A stretch of 64,000 nucleotides of DNA, taken from Chiridota heheva (taxonomy: Eukaryota > Echinodermata > Holothuroidea > Apodida > Chiridotidae). A program made the translations under genes and the position numbers. Under the pieces are notes generated by a model. The model was not told where the DNA came from, ran no database searches, and worked only from the letters and a program-made list of their open reading frames with translations. Location of the stretch: contig JAIGNY010004487.1 of assembly GCA_020152595.1 (NCBI GenBank), positions 1 to 64,000 of the forward strand, in the 5' to 3' direction. Positions 1 to 59,715 of this stretch are shown here, piece by piece. Within the stretch, counting starts at the first letter, position 1. The number at the start of each line of letters is the position of its first letter.

Positions 1-530
1 TTGAAGGGATGATCAAAATAGCAAAAGCATGTGAACATGTAGTGCTGCTAGTAAATGGGATCAATTGTTAAAGGGATGATCAAAAATAGCAAAAGCATGT
101 GAACATGTAGTGCTGCTGGTAATTGGGATCAATTGTTGAAGGATGATCAAAAATAGCAAAAGCATGTGAACATGTGGTGCTGCTGGTAAATGGGATCAAT
201 TGTTGAAGGGATGATTAAAATAGCAAAAGCATGTGAACATGTAGTGCTGCTAGTGAATGGAATCATTTGTTGAAGGGATGATCAAAAATAGCAAAAGCAT
301 GTGAACATGTGAAGGAGTGCTGCTGGTAGTGCTGCTATTGGGATCAATTGTTGAAGGATGATCAAAAATAGCAAAAGAACATGTAGTGCTGCTAGAAAAT
401 GTGAACATGTGGTGCTGCTGGTAAATGGGATCAATTGTTGAAGGGATGATTAAAATAGCAAAAGCATGTGAACATGTAGTGCTGCTGGTAATTGGGATCA
501 ATTGTTGAAGGGATGATCAAAAATAACAAA
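1..530. repeat. minisatellite, ~66 bp unit
   Basis: About eight tandem copies of a ~60-67 bp unit. Each unit contains GGGATGATCAAAAATAGC, then AGCATGTGAACATGTAG, then TGCTGCTGG and GGGATCAATTGTTGAA. Some copies are shortened or rearranged, for example near 300-420. The array starts at or before the left edge of the window. It lies in the intron before the first visible dynein exon. The open frames it produces on the minus strand are by-products of the repeat. Confidence 0.9.
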
Positions 531-931
531 ACTTTCATCAAAGTTATATTTATTTTACATTTTGCATTCTTTTGGCAGATTTGTTTTAAGTGTATGGAAC
601 CTTTTTTATGGGTCAAAGTTGTATTACATTGGGATAATTGACTTCCAAGTTATACTTATTTATTTTCAAGATAAAAGCAATATCAGCAAAGCATTGTTTA
701 AAATGATTAAAAATTAGAAATACATTAAAATGATGTCATTTTTGGTACTTGCAATGGCAATAGAGGGTATTGAAAATACCAAAACTGAAAGGTATACAAG
801 CTGACACCTAAAAGATAAAAAGTTCTCTTATGACCTTTTATGAATATACCTGACATGTTTCAAATAAAAAAGACTTTGTAAGCATTTCTTTCACTGCCTA
901 GTATAATGTTGTGAGTGATTCTCCTTTTTAG
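531..931 (+). other. DYNC2H1: intron, upstream of first visible exon
   Basis: AT-rich sequence with no recognisable gene or repeat. It ends in a pyrimidine-rich tract and an AG at 930-931, which serves as the acceptor of the first visible exon. A second AG at 937-938 would remove seven more bases. Confidence 0.6.
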
Positions 932-48082
<47,151 letters not shown>

Positions 48083-48379
48083 GTAAGTCTTTGACTTATA
48101 TTCAAAGCTGCTTAAATTCTTCATGCATGTATTTTACAAAGTCACTATTCTTTAAAGAAACACAACATTATAACATGTAGTTCTCATAATACTGAATTGT
48201 TCCAAGTTTTGTCCAAGATTGTAGCATCTCTAAAAATCTTGTAAAAGCAAAGTGTAAATCTGTCAATAGATTAATCATTCAATAATGTTGATATATCCTG
48301 TTCATTGTACTTTGGTAAGTTTTGTATCAGGACTGAAGGCATGGTTGGTAGCTGTTGACTGATACATCTTCTGAGATTG
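48083..48379 (+). repeat. intron start with a piece of a dispersed repeat
   Basis: After the donor, 48165-48240 (GTAGTTCTCATAATACTGAA, TTTTGTCCAAGATTGTAGC) matches 21820-21880. A LINE follows. The other half of this repeat lies at 51300-51690, so the LINE may have inserted into it. Confidence 0.55.
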
Positions 48380-51290
48380 TAACAGATCTGATGATGATCT
48401 GGTGCTCTGCACCAGGGAACTCAAGCCACCACCACCAAAACCTTAGCTAATACTGGTATCGACATTACAGTCACCCCCTCTATGTTCCCTGAACTTCAGC
48501 AAAGGTTTCATCAGAACCAGAGACCTTGCCTATGAAAATCTCGTTGAAAAACTTGCCAGCCAACATGTTACTAAATCCTGTCGTCTCGTCCTCAAGAGAG
48601 ATGGTGCAAAAACACCCACCAATACCATCTTCCTGACTTTTGCAACACCAACAAACTCTCCCCTCTCACATCACTGCCGGCTACCCGAGAATCCCATTCA
48701 CCACTTACATTCCCAACCCCCTCCATTGTTATAAGTGCCGGAGGTATTGCCATTGAAAAAACTCTTGCCACAACCAAGCGCACTGTGGCAACTATGGAGC
48801 CCGGACCATGACAGTGCCTCCTGCACCAACACCCCACTCTGTACCAATTGTGACAGTGCTCATCCAGCCAACCATCCATCCTTCTCAAAAGAAGCCCCTC
48901 CTGGCTTCAAAAAAAGTAGATAACCAAACTGAAAACCCTTAATCCCAGCATCATTTAACAACCTGAGGCATGGAAGCAATTCCTTGCTCCCTCCACACCA
49001 AACCTTCCTACTCGAGCGCAGTCTTTTCAAACACCAATACCGCCTCCCCTAACACAACTAAAACTGACTCACATGCCCAAACCGACCTCACCTGGCTCTT
49101 CTTACCCAATCCTAAGCCCATCACCATTGCCAACAACCCAACCACACCCATTACCCAAACCACCTTCACCACCACTTCTCTCCCCAACCTCCCTTCCTTT
49201 TCTAAGACTCTCATGGTCCTCTACCCAACACCTCGCTGCCTCTTTCAGCAACATCTTGTCCTCGGCCAACTACCCCAATGCTTTCAAAACTAAAAAAGCT
49301 TGCAACGAGGCCCAGAGTATTACCTTTTCCCTCTGACAACACCGAGAGCCACAACACCCCTCTCACCCTTTCTGAAATAAATCTAGCCATCCACGATGCT
49401 AGCTGCACCTCCAAGGGCCCAGATAACATGTTCCCTCTATGTTCCCTGAACTTCAGCAAACGTTTCATCAAAACCAGAGACCTTGCCTATGAAAATCTCG
49501 TTGAAAAACTTGCCAGCCAACATGTTACTAAATCCTGTCGTCTCGTCCTCAAGAGAGATGGTGCAAAAACACCCACCAATACCATCTTCCTGACTTTTGC
49601 AACACCAACAAACTCTCCCCTCTCACATCACTGCCGGCTACCCGAGAATCCCAGTCACCACTTACATTCCCAACCCCCTCCGTTGTTATAAGTGCCGGAG
49701 GTATTGCCATTGAAAAAACTTGCCACAACCAAGCGCACTGTGGCAACTATGGAGCCCGGACCATGACAGTGCCTCCTGCACCAACACCCCACTCTGTACC
49801 AATTGTGACAGTGCTCATCCAGCCAACCATCCATCCTTCTCAAAAGAAGCCCCTCCTGGCTTCAAAAAAAGTAGATAACCAAACTGAAAACCCTTAATCC
49901 CAGCATCATTTAACAACCTGAGGCATGGAAGCAATTCTTTGCTCCCTCCACACCAAACCTTCCTACTCGAGCACAGTCTTTTCAAACACCAATACCGCCT
50001 CCCTAACACAACTAAAACTGACTCACATGCCTAAACCGACCTCACCTGGCTCTTCTTACCCAATCCTAAGCCCATCACCATTGCCAACAACCCAACCACA
50101 CCCATTACCCAAACCACCTTCACCACCACTTCTCTCCCCAACCTTCCTTCCTTTTCTAAGACTCTCATGGTCCTCTACCCAACACCTCGCTGCCTCTTTC
50201 AGCAACATCTTGTCCTCGGCCAACTACCCCAATGCTTTCAAAACTAAAAAAGCTTGCAACGAGGCCCAGAGTATTACCTTTTCCCTCTGACAACACCGAG
50301 AGCCACAACACCCCTCTCACCCTTTCTGAAATAAATCTAGCCATCCACGATGCTAGCTGCACCTCCAAGGGCCCAGATAACATCCCTTACCAGTTTCTGA
50401 AACACCTTCCCAACAAGGCCCTACCCCAACACCTTGCCGCCTCTTTTAGTAACATCTCATCCTCGGCCAACTACCCCAATACTTTCAAAACCAAAAAAAG
50501 CTCACGATGAAGCTTGGAGTATCACCTTTCCCTCCGATAACACCGAGAGCTAGAACACCCCTCTCACCCTTTCTGAATTAAACCAAGCTATCCATGATGC
50601 TGGCTGTACCTCCAATGGCCCAGATAACATTCCCTACCAGTTCCTGAAACACCTCCCCAACAAGTCCATCACTACCCTACTCACCATCTTCAACCACATT
50701 TGGTCCTCAACACTCCTTTCCCCCTATCTGGGGGATAGCTACCATCACCCCCGTCCCGAAACCAGGGAAGAACAGTTACGACCCCTCCAGCTACCGGCCC
50801 ATCGCCCTCACCTGCAGTCTCTGTAAAATTATGAAAAGGATCATTAACCAAAGACTAAGCTGGTTCCTTGAGACCAGCAGAATCTTCTCTCCTCACCAAA
50901 GCAGCTTCCGGAAAAGTCGCAATACTCTGGGCCAGTTAATTATGCTCGACTTGCAAAAAAGGAACACCTCTTTACCATATTTTTCAACCTGAGAAAGCTT
51001 TTGGAAATACCGCATTACAGCATACCTGCAATCTCCTTCCTTCATCATGCTTCCCTCTACAGCCATATTTAGTCTTTCTCTCCCACCCCCTCTCTCTACT
51101 TTTGCCCCTTTTTTCACCAATGCACTTCCTCTCTCGATCCTAGCTTTCTGGCTTTTAGTTCCCGTGTTTCTCTCAATCTCCCCTTATTTTATTTTCTTTC
51201 TACCTCTGGAATGATCTAACCTCTCAGGCACAATTTGACCCTCGCTGTCTTGGTGTCGTTAAGCCCTCATCAAACAAATGAACAAACATT
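48380..51290 (+). mobile_element. rearranged I-clade-like LINE: gag-like ORF1, partial RT, 3' tail
   Basis: ORF1 pieces read FIRTRDLAYENLVEKLASQH, VTKSCRLVLKRDGAKTPTNT, and a broken zinc-knuckle region (YIPNPLHCYKCRRYC, then CTNTPLCTNCDSAHPANHPS). ORF2 pieces read TPLTLSEINLAIHDASC, GPDNIPYQFLKHLPNK, and an RT start with PKPGKNSYDPSSYRPIALTC and FLETSRIFSPHQSSFRKSRN. The sequence then jumps to the family 3' tail (51030-51290, ending GTCGTTAAGCCCTCATC and CAAACAAATGAACAAAC). Endonuclease and most of RT and RNase H are missing. Frame shifts are frequent. It lies in the last visible intron, in the gene's orientation. Confidence 0.8.
48476..50388 (+). repeat. ~956 bp tandem duplication inside the LINE
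   Basis: 48476-49431 and 49432-50388 both start CCCTCTATGTTCCCTGAACT or very close to it and both reach CCAAGGGCCCAGATAACAT. They differ by only a handful of bases (for example CATTCACCAC against CAGTCACCAC, and a two-base indel near 48763). A third, more diverged partial unit of ~220 bp follows at about 50420-50640. The near-identity indicates a recent event or an assembly duplication. Confidence 0.88.
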
Positions 51291-51299
51291 AACATTTTT

Positions 51300-51690
51300 T
51301 CTCTGAAAATTGTAGCTGCCTACCCCCTCCCGCTTTTCAATGTTGGATTTATGTATGGTTTTAAGTCATATCCAGAAGAAGAAAAAACATATTAATAATT
51401 GCCATCATTGAATGGGGAGGGGGAGGGGAGGATGGTTAAGATAGTGAGGTAGGGTGGCAGCATCACTGAAATTATAACAATGTCCTTAAAATTCTAAAGT
51501 AATTCGAAAGTATCAATTACAAATGAAAGAATATTGATTGAAGAAGCAATAGAAAAAAAAAAAATTCAGCATTTATGACTTTTAATTGAGGAATAATTTA
51601 CAATAGAAATAGGTTCATGAAAAACATCACATATTTTCACTAAGTGTTTCAACGAGTTTTGTCCAAGGTCATCATTTTTACTTTGTTTGG
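51300..51690 (+). repeat. dispersed repeat, plus orientation
   Basis: The opposite-orientation counterpart of 21600-21890 (CTACCCCCTCCCGCTTTTCA, ATTGAATGGGGAGGGGGAGG, GATAGTGAGGTAGGG). It ends near GTTTTGTCCAAGGTCATC. Like the first copy, it directly follows an (AAAC)-rich LINE end. Confidence 0.6.
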
Positions 51691-51709
51691 TATTGCAGAC
51701 TCCTTAGAG

Positions 51710-53100
51710 TTTACCCTGATATAGGGAGGTGAATGGTAAAGACATATAAGATGGGTTTAATCAGTTCTTTACTAATGTTGGACCTGATTTAGCTGCAGCT
51801 ATACCTGAACAAATCAGCTCAATATATGATTATCTGGATGAGATGAATACACATTCCATGTTTTTAGCAGATAGTACTGAATTTGAAATACTAGATATTG
51901 TTAGAAATATTCTGTAATAAATCTTCTGTTGATTGTAATAATATAATCATGTCATTGGTAAATTTTATTTTCAAATTTAATCTCCTTACTGAGAGTGAGT
52001 ACGATTTTAGGTCTGGTCGTTCTACTTTTATGTCATTATTATAATAAATCGAAGAAATCATCACATCATTGGACAATAAAAAATCAACCATTGGAGTCTT
52101 TATTAATTTAAGAAAAGCATTTGACACTATATTCCAGCGATTCTTAATAAACGGCCTGTGGGCCAATAATCCAATCTGTCCCGCGAACAATCGTCATAGT
52201 GGAAAAATATATATAGTACGTCGCAATCGATCTGAATGAGATCGGTAAAAATTGCAAAATCCTCATTTATTTTGGGTTTTTCCAAAGCAGATCAACGCAC
52301 TAGAACATTGCAGCTTATCAAATAAAATGTTACTTTTAGTTCCGCTGTAAAATGGGCAGACGGTTTATCAAATAAAATGTTACTTTTAGTTCCGCTATAA
52401 AATGGGCAGACTCGCGCCGTGTCAAAAGAAGTCCAATAAAAGAACTGCCGACATCTGGCATACATCCTCTTATCGTGCGGGCTCTCAGCTTGTTTGTATT
52501 CAGAGATTGTTTTGATGGGTTTTGTTTGTCATGTGATGCTGGTTTTGCCACGCGATTGGCCTGCCGCCTGAGGCTGTTGTCAAATGGTATCCCTTAGAAA
52601 AAGATTAATTAAGAAACTGCTATAGACCATCATTTATTGACCAACATAATTCAATATGTTTAATATCAACAATTTCAATTCAGATTTTTGTAATGTAGTT
52701 TGTGGAGTATCACAAGGGTTTATCCTTGAGTCAAAATTATTAATTCTATTTATTAATTATATTTGTATATTGTTAAAATTTGTACTCTTTGCAGATGACA
52801 CAAACATTTGTTGCTCTCATGAGGCTACTTATACACTATGTAGATAGTAATGAGCTTGATGAAGTTAATATATGTTAATAATTTATTTCTTAATGTTGCA
52901 AAAACTAATTATATGTTCTTTAATATCTGCAGTATTATTTCTGTTTGAAAGATTACTATAAATGAAGTTAATATTGAAAGAGTGTATGTGAAAAGGTTTC
53001 TTGGTGTATATATAGATCATAATCTAAACTGGAAAGAGCACATTGTTAATTTATCAAAAGACTTTCTAAAATTTTACAATTAAGCGATGCACTCTCATAG
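51710..53100 (+). mobile_element. second LINE type: reverse-transcriptase remnant
   Basis: Pieces in changing frames: NQFFTNVGPDLAAAIPEQIS and HSMFLADSTEFEILDIV; then ESEYDFRSGRSTFMSLL, IEEIITSLDNKKSTIGV and FINLRKAFDTI (RT motif A region); after an insertion, VVCGVSQGFILESKLLIL (PQGS.LGPLLF-like) and KFVLFADDTNICCSHE with the RT catalytic FADD box; then FLGVYIDHNLNWKEH in corrected frame. This order is a LINE RT. Clade is uncertain (CR1/L2-like by feel). Many stops and slips; dead. Confidence 0.75.
52142..52600. mobile_element. insertion interrupting the RT remnant, possible MITE
   Basis: Between RT motif A and the SQG motif lies ~450 bp without RT similarity and with more GC. It contains a direct duplication of ~50 bp (GTTTATCAAATAAAATGTTA, GTTCCGCTGTAAAATGGGCA) at 52315-52415. 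The ends contain CCTGTGGGCCAAT and ATTGGCCTGCCGCC, a short imperfect inverted repeat. I cannot assign a family. Confidence 0.5.
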
Positions 53101-53879
53101 TTGCAATTTTCCTAACTTCTCTCAATTATTGTGCTAAACTATGATGAAATAAATATATTTCTAATGTTACTTCATTATACCTAAAACAAAAGAATGTCAT
53201 TTTTATTGTATGTAAATGCAAATTTTTTAGACCATGCTAACAAACTTTTCTACAAATTAAAAACATTAAGATTATAGGCTTATTACAAATTATAGACTTC
53301 AATACAGGAGTATTTATGTTTAAGGCTTATCAGATGTCATTATCAGAGAACCTACAAAACTTTTTATTATTGACATCCAATGATAGATAACACAAAATAT
53401 AAAAATAATTTCATACAAGAGTATGTAAAAACAAACAATGTGCATCTTCACCTCAGGAGTCAAACTCTAAAACTCACTTAATGATAGTATAACGAAAATC
53501 AAGATTAACTTTCAGTCATCAAGTTGGGCAAGAGTGTAATTGCCAATCTTATGATCTCTTCTTTATTTTATTTTATTTTTGATTATCTTCTTTTTTCTTT
53601 TTTTGTTCATTAAGGCTTTTCTTATGGTATCTTATTGTACACATTTTTATCACAAATTTTCCGATTTATGTTGAAAATAATGTTTTGGGGAAATCATTTT
53701 ATAAGTGTTACACTTCAGTTTTCTCCTTTTCTATGCAATAATTTACAGATTAGACACAATGTAAAGTTTACAAAATGTATTTTGTTAATTTGAAAATGTA
53801 TATAATTTGTCTGTTACACATATTTAGTATTATTTGCTAGAAATAAATTGTGTCATTGTCGTTTGTAATAATGGTGGCC
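53101..53879 (+). other. AT-rich sequence, nothing recognised
   Basis: May include more decayed LINE, but no motif is clear enough to support it. Confidence 0.4.
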
Positions 53880-54245
53880 TGGAAGCCTATCCTTAGCATC
53901 ATATAACAAGTCTCCATCTAGCCTATCCTTAGCATCATCTAGCAAGTCTCCATCTAGCCTATCCTTAGCATTATCTAGCAAGTCTCCATCTAGCCTATGC
54001 TTAGTATCATCTAACAAGTCTCCATCTAGCCCATCCTTAGCATCATCTAGCAAGTCTCCATCTAGCCTATGCTTAGTATCATATAACAAGTCTCCATCTA
54101 GCCTATCTTTAGCATCATATAACAAGTCTCCATCTAGCCTATCCTTAGCATCATATAACAAGTCTCCATCTAGCCTATCCTTAGCATCATATAACAAGTC
54201 TCCATCTAGCCTATGCTTAGCATCATATAACAAGTCTCCATCTAT
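53880..54245. repeat. minisatellite, 36 bp unit, ~10 copies
   Basis: Unit TCCATCTAGCCTATCCTTAG plus CATCATATAACAAGTC. The 36 bp period keeps a 132-codon minus frame open with an RLDGDLLYDAKD dodecapeptide repeat. I see no evidence that it is expressed. Confidence 0.94.
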
Positions 54246-54829
54246 AGGCAAAGAAAAGACATAAAGACATGATTTGAGCTGCAGAATCCTTCAATGACTT
54301 ATTTTTCGATGATTATTCAAAAACCACTATTTTTGAAATGGTACTAATGGACCAAAGTTCATTGGGTGTTCTGCCACTGTTTATGTTATAGGTGATAGTT
54401 GACAACTTTGTATATGAATTGTCATATGTATTCTGCATTTCTCAGTTGAAATAATCTTATCACAAAGGAAGACAAAGACATACAGGACAATATAGATAGT
54501 AACAAGATAACTACCAGTCAATGAGATGATGGGAAGGTGGGATAGGGAAAATTCAAGATGGATTGTTATGAGAGAAAAAAATTACATATAGACAATTAAG
54601 TTGGAGCTGAATTGTTTCAGTAATGTGTGTGTTAATTCATTCATTCACTTTATTTGTAAATATTGATCTCTTTGGAGGTTCCTCTACCCTTTGGAAGAGA
54701 CTATTCCATTCTTATCAGGGAGTGAGAAAATAGTTGTAACTTCATTCTGATAAAGGAAGTTAACAGGATGAGTGGTGGGTTTTTTAAAATTGACAACCCA
54801 ATGTCTTTAGTTGTGTTGGATTATTTTTA
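54246..54829 (+). other. AT-rich sequence, nothing recognised
   Basis: No gene or repeat seen between the 36 bp array and the dispersed repeat. Confidence 0.5.
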
Positions 54830-57139
54830 GTGAGCATGCGAAGCATAATGCTAACCTATGTAATGACAATTTTGTCCGAACGTCCACAGTTTTGCCTGAG
54901 ATTTCCTCAAAAATGTTAAAGTTTTTAAGAATTCCTCAGAAATGATAAAGTTTTTTCAGAATTCCTCAGAAAATGTTTAAAGTTTCTTCAGATATCCTCA
55001 TGGAAGTCTGGAATTTCCTTACTAAATGTTTTTTTTCTTCAGAGACTTAAGACTGGTTGAAAAATAGATTCCTTAAAAAGTCTACAAAACATTTGATATT
55101 TCCTTCGAAGATAATTGTAAGATAATATAATTTCCCAAAATTCTTTAGAGATCCTCAAGTGTCTCGAATAACATTGAGGTTTAAAACCCTTAAATTTCTT
55201 TTAAATATTTGAGCACCAATGGCTGTATCAGGCATGATTATTAAACTCCACCTTTATTATACTGTGTTCATTTGGATAAAGTTGCAACAGTATATGAACT
55301 GACAATCTTTTTTTACTTAGTATGCTCAGTCAGGGAGTGTGACAGGATATGACTGCATATGGACATAGGGAGGAATGTCATATGGGACATGGATGGGGGC
55401 CATGTGGGACATATGATATAATATTTACCATGTGGTATGTACCAAGGCATTATTATTTGACTATGACTTTTTTTCTTATTCTACAGTTCATTTGCATATA
55501 AGTTCATTTGTATATATGGACTGATAGACTTTCATACATAGTGTGCTCAATTAGGGACTGTAATAGCTAGGACAAGACTTCTTATGGAGCTTATGCCATG
55601 TGGGACATGGGGTGGGATGCCATGTGGAAAGGGTGGGATGCCATGTGGGGTAAATGGTGGAATATCATGAGGGACATAGGGTGGAATGCTATGGGATAGG
55701 GTGTCATGTGGGACATGGCATGTATATGGGCCATGGGATGTCATGTGGGACATGGGGTGGGATGCCATGTGGGACATGGGGTGGGATGCCACAAGTAACA
55801 AAGAGTGTGACATAGGTTGGGATGCCATGTGTGACATAGTGTAGGAGGTTATGTGGAACATAGTGTAGGAGGCCATGGGGATATAGGATGTGATGCCATG
55901 TGGGACATAAAGTAGAATGGGAACATATGGTGGGATGCCATGTGGGACATCAGGTGGGAAGCCACTGATGCGGGAATATAAGATGGGATGACATGGGGGA
56001 GAAAGGGAGGGATGCAATATGGAACACAGGGGGAATGCCATGTGGTACATTGGGAGGGATACCATGTGGGACATATGATTGGATAAATATAGGACATAGG
56101 ATGGGATCCATGTGGGACATAGGGTGGGATGCCATGTGGTACATATGGTAGAATGCCATGTGGGACATGGAATGCCATGTGGGACATATGGTGGACTGCC
56201 ATGTGGGACATATTGTATGGTGGAATGCCATGTGGAAGATATGGTGGAATGCCATGTGGAAGATATGGTGGAATGCCATGTGGGACAAGGGATGGGATAG
56301 GAAGTCATGGGGTGGGATGCCATTTGGAACATGGGATGGAATCCATGAGGTACCATTGGTGGGATACCATGTGGGTCATAGGATGGGATGCCATGTGGGA
56401 CATATGGTAGAATGCCATGTGGGATACATAGTGGAATGCCATGTAGAAGATATGGTGGAATGCCATGTGGGACAAGGAATGGAATGGGATGTCATGTGGG
56501 TTAGGGGGTGGGATGTCATGTGGGATAGGGGGTGGGATGCCATGTGGGATAGGGGGTGGGATGCCATGTGGAATAGGGTAGACTGCCATGTGGGACATGG
56601 TGGGATGCCACGAGTAATGCAGAGTGTGACATAGGTTGGGATCACATGTGTGACATAAGGTAAGATGCCATGTGTGACATAGGGTAGGATGCCATGTGGG
56701 ACATATGGTGGAATGCCATGTGGGACATATGGTAGAATGCCATGTGGGACATATGGTATGGTGGAATGCCATGTGGGAGATATGGTGGAATGCCATGTGG
56801 GAGATATGGTGAAATGCCATGTGGGACAAGGCATGGGATGTTATGTGGGACATAAGGTGGGAAGTCATTTGGGACAAGGGATGTGGGACATAGGGTGGAA
56901 TGCCATGTGGGTCATAAGATGATGCCCTGTGGGACATATGATGGAATGCTACGTGGGACATGGGATGTCATGTGGGACATGGGGTGGGATGCCATGTGGG
57001 AGATATGGTGGAATGCCATGTGGGACATGGGATGCCATGTGGGACTTAGTGTGAGATGCCATTTTAATAATTGGCCGAGTCATATGATATGGGTGTCAAT
57101 TTGCATGGGCATGCGAACCATGATGGTATTTACCGTTCT
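54830..57139 (+). repeat. ~2.3 kb dispersed repeat, copy 2, with internal minisatellite
   Basis: Colinear with 23174-25095 from GTGAGCATGCGAAGCATAAT to ATGGTATTTACCGTTCTA. The minisatellite part (about 55590-57060, unit GGAATGCCATGTGGGACATA plus TGGT) is longer here and lacks the MITE. The flanks differ outside these limits, which fixes the ends of the repeated unit. Confidence 0.85.
55590..57060. repeat. minisatellite, GCCATGTGGGACAT type, ~24 bp unit
   Basis: About 60 irregular units. Variants such as GCCATGTGGGATAGGGGGTG and GGAAGATATGGTGGAATGCC occur in local runs, showing repeated internal duplication. Methionine/histidine-rich open frames on both strands follow from the unit. Confidence 0.93.
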
Positions 57140-57224
57140 ACTTAACAAATATCCTGGAACAAATATTTTATGATATGCAATGACATGACAGTAAGTACAA
57201 ATTTTGCAAATCAATACAGCTGAT

Positions 57225-57570
57225 GAAAAAGAACCATCACAACCACAAAACCATTTGGTTCTGGTTACACTCCTTCAGGCCTTCTTTTTTAGGTATCTTA
57301 ATGATTAGGCTTTTGTTCCATTTCCTAGGTCTTCGCCCCTGGTTCCACATTTGGTTTAACAACTTCTTGATTTCTCTCGTAGAAAAGCCTATGTCTGCTT
57401 TAAGCATTTCACTGGAGATTTAAGTCAATGCCAGGTGCATTTCCATTCTTCAGGCTTTTTAGCGTCACTGACATCACTGCTTTTATAGCATCAGGTTCTT
57501 CTAGAATGGATTTGTCAATATCTACATCAGAAATATGATCTTCTGTATTCGGGTTGATGAGGTTTTTAGC
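57225..57570 (-). mobile_element. RTE-like LINE, start of RT domain, minus strand
   Basis: The minus strand reads NLINPNTEDHISDVDIDKSI, LEEPDAIKAVMSVTLKSLKN and GNAPGIDL, then after a frame slip ISSEMLKADIGFSTREIKKL and LNQMWNQGRRPRKWNKSLII KIPKK in pieces. The (K)LKNGKAPGID.I..EMLKA pattern is the RT entry of RTE-type LINEs. The portion that should precede it ends at about 59690, so ~2.1 kb of other DNA separates the two halves. Confidence 0.8.
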
Positions 57571-57574
57571 TCGA

Positions 57575-58800
57575 CTATTCAAAGAATAGTAGAGCTATTC
57601 TACTACCGTTGGTGTCGGTGTCCAGTAAAGTTTTGGTTAAAGATTTCATAACTTAAGTTATGAATGGTGTACATTCATGTGACTTGGCATAGGGGTACTG
57701 GATGTGGGTTACTGATCAAATGAGCATGGATGGAGGGTTGTGTGTGCATACTAGTTAGCTTATTTGCATAACAATGAAATATTTGTAGGTTAAAGTTTTG
57801 CTTAAATTTGTAGTTAATAATTTTCTTAATTTAAATGGTTCACAAATTCATGTGACTTGGCATAAAATAAAACAAAATGAAAAATATCAAAATAATGATG
57901 GGTCTTTAAGGGTTTTTTAATACTGTGGTTATTTGGATAATAAGTACAAACATTTGTGGGTTAAAGTTTTCCAGTTTTCTGGTTAAAATTTCAAATCTTT
58001 TGTTATGGCAGAATGGATATGGGTATGTAAGTGGGTGGAGTCATTACTTGATCTGAGCATGATAAGGGGTTGTTTTCTTATCTTGATTATATCCTTAATT
58101 GTATAACAATTCAAATTTTGTAGATGAAGAGATGAAATTAATGTGGATGTGTGGATTTTGTTTGCACAAATTATCATATATTTGAAGACCATTGTCTACA
58201 CTTAATGGTAAGGTGAAATGTGTGTATTAATTAGGTTATTTGCATAACAATAGACTTTTACATAAAAATTTACCCTTAGATAATAATTTGGAACTTGTTA
58301 CAGTGGTAGAGGACATGGGTACTGTTCAAATTGGCATGATTTGGGGTTGTGTGTGCATATTAATTAGCTTATTTGCATAACAATGCAAATATTTGTATCT
58401 ATGATATCTCTTAAACTAAGGTGGGAGTAGGGATTTTGTTTCACACAAATGATCATATATGTGAAGAGTATTGTCTACACCTAATTGTGAGGTGTAGTGT
58501 GCATATTAAGTAGGTTATTTACATAACAATAGACTTGCATACAAAATTATTTAACCTGAGATACAAACTAGCTATTTGGTTTAGTTGTCGAGGGCATTGG
58601 TACTGTTCAGTTGAGCATGGTTGGGGGATTGTTTGTGCATAATAATTAACCTATTAGCATAGGAATGAAAATGTTTGTATATGTGGTGTCTCTTGAATTA
58701 AAGTGGGTATGATGATTTTGCTTAAACAAATGATCATACAGTATATGTAAAGAGCATTATTCACGCTTAATGGTGAGGTATCATGTGCATTTGCTGCAAT
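57575..58800. repeat. degenerate ~270 bp repeat with TTATTTGCATAACAAT core
   Basis: The phrase GTGCATATTAATTAGCTTAT then TTGCATAACAATG recurs at about 57750, 58220, 58350, 58510 and 58640. It is accompanied by GATTTTGTTTCACACAAATG, ATCATATATGTGAAGAG and a TTGTCTACAC phrase. It is an old satellite-like region, part of the DNA that separates the two halves of the RTE-like LINE. Confidence 0.65.
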
Positions 58801-59715
58801 ATGTTTGCCCCGAGATCAAAAATATATGGCTTATGACTTACTAACTTCACATTTTTAGTTTTGTTATGATATTGATATTCCTGACATGAATAGCAATCAA
58901 AATGTTTGTCTTGCTATGAATAAAGAATCAAATAAAAGTTTCCTCACTTCCTAAGAATTTTAAATTAGGGGTTTGGGAAATATAAACGATAAGCAGAATG
59001 TGGGGTAGAAGATGACATGATTATAAGGTAGCTGAAGGAATTAGGATGGATCGTGTGGGACAGGGTGGAATTGTATAAAGGGCAGGGTGCAGTGGGATGT
59101 TGGTCAGGATGTGTTGGCATGTTAAACAGAGTGGATTGGCATGTAAAACAGGGTGGGTTGACATGTGGAACAGGATGGGTTAGCATGTGGAACATGGTAG
59201 GTTGGCATATCAATTTTGCTTTAATGTTATTGTACATTGTTCATGCTGCTTGACTTTGTTTGACACACATATTTTCTAAAATTGGAAGTTGTATTACAAA
59301 CTAGGATGTAGTTGTGGAAATGTGTAGGCACTGGGGAGGGTACAGGTTGGAAAGGGGATTGAATGGCATTCTTTTATTGACATTGGCAAGTCAGGGCCTC
59401 TCCTTTCCTTGTTTCCTTGTTATTCAATTGATAGAACTAAAAGAGGTGTTGTAGTTTTAAAGACTGCTAGGTTTTACATGTTTTCTGAATTACTTGAGCT
59501 TTTTTGTCTTAAAATATCTAGAAAAACTCAAAGATATTTTGAATCTTGTAGTGCAAATGAAAATGTAAGTGCATCTTTCAAAGCTCAAGTAATTTGAAAT
59601 CATCTGCCTCAGCTACCCTATTTCTGTATATACTTCCCTCTTTATGCCCATTCTCTATACTAGCTTTGAATAGTTGGGCATACTGTCCTTTTATCTATTT
59701 AAGATTTATTTGAAG
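58801..59715. other. mixed sequence with a short GGTTGGCATGTGGAACA repeat
   Basis: Six loose ~24 bp units (GGGTTGACATGTGGAACAGG) at about 59045-59205 resemble the minisatellite of the dispersed repeat. The rest shows no supported feature, except that the last ~30 bases before 59720 read on the minus strand as LINE sequence. Confidence 0.5.

Noticed and set aside
53853..54251. Minus-strand RLDGDLLYDAKD repeat protein
   Set aside because: Ten copies of a 36 bp minisatellite with no flanking coding sequence or promoter; likely non-coding.
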